Positions 5,984 through 9,576 of a stretch of DNA of 9,576 nt are shown here, one piece after another. Source of the stretch: Nitrososphaerota archaeon (lineage in GTDB: Archaea > Thermoproteota > Nitrososphaeria > Nitrososphaerales > CADDZS01); NCBI GenBank assembly GCA_027886785.1, contig JAPCJV010000039.1, positions 1-9,576 of the forward strand. Reading direction: 5' to 3'. The notes beneath the pieces are model-generated. The model saw only the letters and a program-made list of their open reading frames with translations. It was not told where the DNA came from and ran no database searches. Position 1 is the stretch's first letter. Every line of letters starts with the position of its first letter. A program made the translations under genes and the position numbers.

Positions 5984-8502
5984 CCACGATTTTCCAGTTT
6001 TGCTTTCATTTCCGCAACTTCAGACTTTAGTTTGTTTGACTCTTCAGTTATCCGTCGGACGTCTTCCTCCAGCTGCGCGATTTTCTCAGTCTGCTTGACT
6101 TTTTGCTCTAAGTCAAAAATCGTTTCTCGAAGCCTCCTCGCGGTTCTACCGTCTTCTTCACTGGACAGCCACTCTTTCAGATCTGGAACCACCCCTTGGT
6201 CTTCGAGGTCGGAGATCGAACCGGCGGCCGCTTCCTTGATTCTTGGATCAGGATCAGTTTTCAAAGACAAGAGGAGTTCCAAAGCTTCTGGGCGTCCTTT
6301 CCCAGCTTTTGCGACTGCTTCGACGGCCCCGATCTTGCCCCATGAATACAATCCATTCTTCAAGTACTCCGCAGCCAAGGGAATCACCTCTGGAGATTTC
6401 AACTCTGCAAATCCCAGAAACGCTCTGTATCTCACCTGATCGTTTACGGAGTCCTGCAGGATCGCCGCCTTGAGAGCTTCCCGAGCCCTTTCGGATTTCT
6501 TGAAAAATCCAATGGACTCGGCCGCGAAGGCTCTCACATAATACGAATAATCACTCCGAGTGTACTCGATCAATGTTTCTAAAGCTTCGGCCCGACCAGA
6601 TTCCAGTTCTGCGAAGTACCGCAACCCCATCGCCACGCCCCTCCTCACTTTGTGGTCTTTGTGGTCTTTCTTTGAGAGCAAAAAGTCGAGCGCCCTTCTT
6701 GTACCCAACTTTCCTAGGAACTTGGCAGCCTCGAGCCGAACTCCCCAGAACTTGTCCGAATCGATGGATGCGGAAAGCTCCTCAATCACGTCCTCGGTGC
6801 GGAACTCATTTCCCAGAGCCTCCGCTGCCCTAACTCTTTCCATCGCGTTCTCATCGTGCCTGAGCTGATGGAGGAACATTTCCTTTGGTTTGTGAAACCT
6901 AAGCTTCTTCAAAATCCAGTTCCTGGGATCTAGGCTTACGTTCAACGGTCTTGACGAAAGCGAAAAAGAGAAGAAGGATTTCTTCTGACCCATGGTAATG
7001 GTCGACGATTTCTTAGTTCCGTCTTTGAACGTGAAATCCAACTGGATCGGGGTCGAAAAAAGCGGAACTCCGTCTTGATGGGCGTTTATCTGTTCCAAGG
7101 TAAGCTTTGCGGTCATCGAATTTTCATCAAAAGAAAATGTAGCATCGTACTCGGGATATCCGGGGCTATACAGCCACTCCTCGAAGAATTTTTCCAGTAC
7201 TAGGCCGCTGGACTCTTCGAGAACGTTCCTAAAGTCAGCAGTTTCTACCAGGGAGACTTTGCAGGATTCCACGTACCGCCTGATCCCTTTCCAGAAAAGA
7301 TCTTCGCCGACGAGACCCCTTAACCCGTGCAATACCCACGATCCCTTCTCGTAGGTATGGGCATCGAACAATTCATCGGAATGCCAGTATCTCTTTTCCA
7401 CGATTTGCCGCTGGTAGAAATCTTGGATCTCTTCGTCAATTCTTTCTTGATTCAAATGCATCGAGTACTGGAAATCGTCTTCTCCCTCATTTTTTTCGCG
7501 GAAAAGCACGTTGAAGTACGTGGCAAACCCTTCATTCAGCCAGGCGTGCGACCAGTCCCTGCAGGTGATGTAATCTCCAAACCACTGATGCGCCAGTTCG
7601 TGCGACACGAGATTGTCGCTCTGGAAATCAAGGTGGCCCCTTTCGTCGTGCAGAGTGGTCTCCGTGAGAGTCGTGGCGCTGATGTTTTCCATGCCTCCGA
7701 CCATGAAATCTGAAACAACGGTCTGCGCATACTTTGGATAGGGATATTTTTGCCCTGTGGCGGACGCGAAGAAATCCAGCATCTTGGGAGTTTTTTCAAA
7801 AGACCGGGTGATGTCGTCCCTCCGGTTGGCTGGGACGTAATATTCCAGAGAGATCCCCTGGTACGCGAGAGACACGCTCTCGTACTCGCCCACAACCAGT
7901 GAAACCAAATAACTCGGAGCGGGGATCTCCTGGGAAAACTCCCATACTTTCTTGTCTCCTGAATCTCTCACAGAGACCAGTCTCCCGTTGGAGACTACCG
8001 TCATCTTCAATGGAGATCTTACTATGATCTCCCATGCGTACCTCATGTTGGGATAGTCGAAGCAGGGAAACCAGTGCTTGGAATCCTCGGGTTCTCCCTG
8101 GGTGAATAAATGAGGTACGCGATCTGGAAATTTTTCCGTAGGGCCTCTAAAGTACAATCCTCTTTTCGGAGCTGCGGAATACTCAATCTCTATCTTCGAA
8201 TTCTGACCAAATTGTAATTCGGTCCTCAGAAGTACCTTGATCGACTTTGGCATAATTTCAAAATTAGCTGCTTCGCCTTCGACAAGCACTGATCTTATTT
8301 CTAGATCTGCGGAATCCAGTTCCACGAAAGAAATAGAAGTTCCCGCAGGAGTTATTTTGTAAGTAACTTTACCAGAGATGGTTTTTTCTTGAAAGTCCGG
8401 TTCAATTTCCAGTTTCATATGGGTGATAATGAAGGGATGATCCCTTCCATACCTTGTTGGCTGACCCGGAAGGAGGAAGGACTTTGCCAAATTCTTCGAC
8501 AA
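5980..8502 (-). CDS. M1 zinc aminopeptidase with HEAT repeats and C-terminal coiled coil
   Basis: This 840-residue cytosolic metallopeptidase should release N-terminal residues from short peptides, like the tricorn-interacting factors F2/F3 of Thermoplasma. An N-terminal beta domain (about 20-205) precedes the catalytic domain, which has the exopeptidase motif GGMEN (269-273), HELAH (301-305), NEGFATY (323-329; zinc ligands H301, H305, E324, base E302) and the conserved tyrosine Y384 (HTYEKGSW). After a beta sandwich (about 455-530), residues about 545-775 form about seven HEAT-like repeats (VRAAEALGN, VRLEAAKFLG, VRAFAAESIGFF, VRYRAFLGFAEL). A charged heptad-like coiled coil (about 785-838) ends the protein. 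No signal peptide or membrane helix is seen. TTG 8502 is the first start after an in-frame TAA and leaves residues before LPGQPTRYGRDHPF, where family members begin; a later Met (29) would remove conserved sequence. It is convergent with the thiolase and divergent from the debranching enzyme. Confidence 0.93.
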   Translation of the reverse strand: MSKNLAKSFLLPGQPTRYGRDHPFIITHMKLEIEPDFQEKTISGKVTYKITPAGTSISFVELDSADLEIRSVLVEGEAANFEIMPKSIKVLLRTELQFGQNSKIEIEYSAAPKRGLYFRGPTEKFPDRVPHLFTQGEPEDSKHWFPCFDYPNMRYAWEIIVRSPLKMTVVSNGRLVSVRDSGDKKVWEFSQEIPAPSYLVSLVVGEYESVSLAYQGISLEYYVPANRRDDITRSFEKTPKMLDFFASATGQKYPYPKYAQTVVSDFMVGGMENISATTLTETTLHDERGHLDFQSDNLVSHELAHQWFGDYITCRDWSHAWLNEGFATYFNVLFREKNEGEDDFQYSMHLNQERIDEEIQDFYQRQIVEKRYWHSDELFDAHTYEKGSWVLHGLRGLVGEDLFWKGIRRYVESCKVSLVETADFRNVLEESSGLVLEKFFEEWLYSPGYPEYDATFSFDENSMTAKLTLEQINAHQDGVPLFSTPIQLDFTFKDGTKKSSTITMGQKKSFFSFSLSSRPLNVSLDPRNWILKKLRFHKPKEMFLHQLRHDENAMERVRAAEALGNEFRTEDVIEELSASIDSDKFWGVRLEAAKFLGKLGTRRALDFLLSKKDHKDHKVRRGVAMGLRYFAELESGRAEALETLIEYTRSDYSYYVRAFAAESIGFFKKSERAREALKAAILQDSVNDQVRYRAFLGFAELKSPEVIPLAAEYLKNGLYSWGKIGAVEAVAKAGKGRPEALELLLSLKTDPDPRIKEAAAGSISDLEDQGVVPDLKEWLSSEEDGRTARRLRETIFDLEQKVKQTEKIAQLEEDVRRITEESNKLKSEVAEMKAKLENRG
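6178..6870 (-). repeat. HEAT-like helical repeats inside the aminopeptidase
   Basis: Residues about 545-775 hold roughly seven degenerate repeats of about 30 residues. Each has a second helix starting with V-R/I-K and small residues (VRAAEALGN, VRLEAAKFLG, VRRGVAMGLR, VRAFAAESIG, VRYRAFLGFA, IGAVEAVAKAG, IKEAAAGSISD). Such solenoids are usually protein-binding scaffolds. The repeats are at protein level only; the DNA is not repetitive apart from one 9-bp duplication. Confidence 0.75.
6652..6669. repeat. 9-bp tandem duplication within the HEAT region
   Basis: GTGGTCTTT occurs twice in direct succession (6652-6660 and 6661-6669). On the coding minus strand it gives KDHKDH in the loop before VRRGVAMGLR. 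It keeps the frame and probably arose by replication slippage. Confidence 0.9.
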
Positions 8503-8524
8503 TCGAATTTTGAGAAAATGTTCG

Positions 8525-8532
8525 ATTAAGAA
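8525..8532 (-). promoter_or_regulatory. TATA-like box for the aminopeptidase gene
   Basis: On the minus strand the sequence TTCTTAAT is centred about 26 nt before the TTG at 8502, which predicts a leaderless transcript. An alternative, ATTTAAAG (plus 8543-8550), sits about 44 nt before the start and would give a leader of about 18 nt. The first is preferred because its spacing matches the other promoters here. Confidence 0.45.
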
Positions 8533-8640
8533 GCTTACGAAACTTTAAATTGAATTTTAGAACCAGTTTCCGCATCCCACATTCTTTTTAGTAGTGGTTG
8601 AGATTTTTTCCAGCCTTCCGAGCTTTCTCCCTCCTCCTAA

Positions 8641-8649
8641 TCTTAAAAC
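8641..8649 (+). promoter_or_regulatory. TATA box for the glycogen debranching enzyme gene
   Basis: TCTTAAAAC is centred about 26 nt before the TTG at 8672, so transcription should start at or next to that codon. This leaderless fit is the main reason for choosing TTG 8672 over the ATG at 8720. Confidence 0.55.
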
Positions 8650-8671
8650 AACAAAAAGTTAGACAGCGCCA

Positions 8672-9576
8672 TTGCAAACCGTTTTTGATTCTTCGATTAC
8701 CAAGAATTATGAAATCGCCATGGCCCGGGAGTGGATCGTCACTAATGGTCTTGGATCTTACTCTTCCAGCACCGTAATTGGACTAAACACCCGCGGCTAT
8801 CACGGGTTGCTCGTCGCATCCTTAGACCCGCCGATTCGTCGAACCCTGTTCCTCTCCAAACTCGAAGAAGAGGTGGAAGTGGGAAATCGAAAATACCTTC
8901 TCGCTGTAAACAAATATCCAGGCACCATTTATCCCCAGGGGCACCTTCACCTTGAACAGTTTCGCTTTGAGAGGTACCCGACCTTCGTGTATCGACTTGG
9001 AGGTGCGGTATTTGAAAAATCGGTATTCATGCCCTACGGAGACAATACCACCATTGTAACATACAAAATACTCGACAGCGAATCCCCGGTTAAGATCACG
9101 ATTTCTCCCATCATCAATCACAGAGATTTCCATAGCAGAACGCGCGAAGACCCTCGGTGGAACTTTACTCAATCCATGAACCCCAAAGGGGTAGAAATTA
9201 GGGCGTTCGCCGGGGCGACGACCCTGTATTTGCAATCTGACATTGCGTCGTATACGCCTACCGGAACCTGGTACAAGAATTTTATCTATGAAACCTCTGC
9301 ACAGAGGGGGGAGCCGGAAAGCGAAGACCAGTATAATCCGGGTTATTTCTCGGTGAAGCTCGAGCAAGGTTACCAGGTTTCGATCCTTGCATCTTTACGC
9401 AATCAGCAGACCTTCTCGATCGAGGGCCTAAAGTACCGAGAAATGCAGCGCTACAGAAAAATTACGTCGAAACTGCCTCAACTGGACTCTTTCTTCCAAG
9501 CTCTCGCAGACGCGGCCGACACTTTTCTTGTTCGCCGGAAATCCACGGGCACAAAGACGATCCTCGCCGGTTACCA
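8672..9576 (+). CDS. Glycogen debranching enzyme (amylo-alpha-1,6-glucosidase), N-terminal part
   Basis: The frame stays open from TTG 8672 to the window edge: 301 complete codons plus two bases, so the C-terminal catalytic part is outside. Residues 20-48 (EWIVTNGLGSYSSST, then NTRGYHGLLV) are the hallmark of the N-terminal domain of archaeal/bacterial GDE-type debranching enzymes, which hydrolyse alpha-1,6 branch linkages in glycogen. The beta-sandwich domain continues through SKLEEEVEV, FMPYGDNTTIVTYK and ISPIINHRDFH. The visible end, TKTILAGY, is where the alpha/alpha-barrel catalytic domain normally begins (AGYxWF...GRD in the family). TTG 8672 is the only non-ATG start after the in-frame TAG at 8660 and gives a short N-terminal strand (MQTVFDSSITKNYEIAMARE) before the EW motif, as expected; ATG 8720 would remove it. 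The TATA box position supports the TTG. It probably has no link to the acyl-CoA genes. Confidence 0.9.
   Translation, partial: MQTVFDSSITKNYEIAMAREWIVTNGLGSYSSSTVIGLNTRGYHGLLVASLDPPIRRTLFLSKLEEEVEVGNRKYLLAVNKYPGTIYPQGHLHLEQFRFERYPTFVYRLGGAVFEKSVFMPYGDNTTIVTYKILDSESPVKITISPIINHRDFHSRTREDPRWNFTQSMNPKGVEIRAFAGATTLYLQSDIASYTPTGTWYKNFIYETSAQRGEPESEDQYNPGYFSVKLEQGYQVSILASLRNQQTFSIEGLKYREMQRYRKITSKLPQLDSFFQALADAADTFLVRRKSTGTKTILAGY

Larger units (their letters stand above)
8503..8671. other. Divergent intergenic region
   Basis: This 169-nt gap separates the divergent aminopeptidase and debranching-enzyme genes. It holds the two proposed TATA boxes, one per strand, and a middle section (8581-8640) with short T runs (CTTTTTA, GATTTTTTCC) and pyrimidine-rich CTCCCTCCTCC. 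No ORF, tRNA, clear inverted repeat or operator could be found in it. Confidence 0.7.

Noticed and set aside
8822..9367. Minus-strand open frame of 181 codons near the right end
   Set aside because: It is antisense to the debranching enzyme reading frame, which is open across the whole stretch and carries family hallmarks.
1..9576. CRISPR array, tRNA/rRNA, insertion sequence or defence system
   Set aside because: No regularly spaced repeats, cloverleaf, transposase, terminal inverted repeats or defence-type domains were found on either strand; the genes are metabolic.

Overview
The window looks archaeal, most likely from the Nitrososphaerota/Thermoproteota side, although no rRNA or other phylogenetic marker is present to confirm it. 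Four things point that way. TATA-like boxes (TTTTATAA, CTTAAAT, TTTTAA, TCTTAAAA, and TTCTTAAT on the minus strand) lie about 26-34 nt before the start codons. Promoter-proximal genes have almost no leader and no Shine-Dalgarno sequence. TTG and GTG starts are frequent. The gene content includes a soluble tricorn-factor-like M1 aminopeptidase and a GDE-type glycogen debranching enzyme. Base composition is close to balanced throughout, and no mobile element, CRISPR array, tRNA or rRNA was seen.

Left and centre (119-5983, all + strand) form a block of acyl-CoA chemistry. The order is a family III CoA-transferase with its own promoter; a PH-like/winged-helix protein of unknown function; two adjacent crotonase-fold enzymes (a classical two-glutamate hydratase, then a PaaG-like enzyme that keeps an Asp instead of the glutamates); a single-subunit ferritin-like diiron protein with its own promoter; and a thiolase with the sequence signature of 3-oxoadipyl-CoA thiolases (PaaJ/PcaF). 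Known counterparts in the phenylacetyl-CoA and benzoyl-CoA epoxide pathways suggest an aerobic route: CoA activation, diiron oxygenation of an acyl-CoA, isomerisation/ring opening, hydration, thiolysis. This is inference. No 3-hydroxyacyl-CoA dehydrogenase, reductase partner, acyl-CoA dehydrogenase or CoA ligase lies in the window, and ordinary fatty-acid or amino-acid beta-oxidation is the main alternative.

Right (5980-8502, - strand) is a cytosolic M1 zinc aminopeptidase whose C-terminal half is a HEAT-repeat array ending in a coiled coil. It converges on the thiolase so tightly that both stop codons lie in the same palindromic CTAG. A short divergent promoter region (8503-8671) separates it from the last gene (8672 to the window edge, + strand), the N-terminal part of an amylo-alpha-1,6-glucosidase/glycogen debranching enzyme. 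These last two genes belong to protein turnover and storage-polysaccharide use and have no evident link to the acyl-CoA block.
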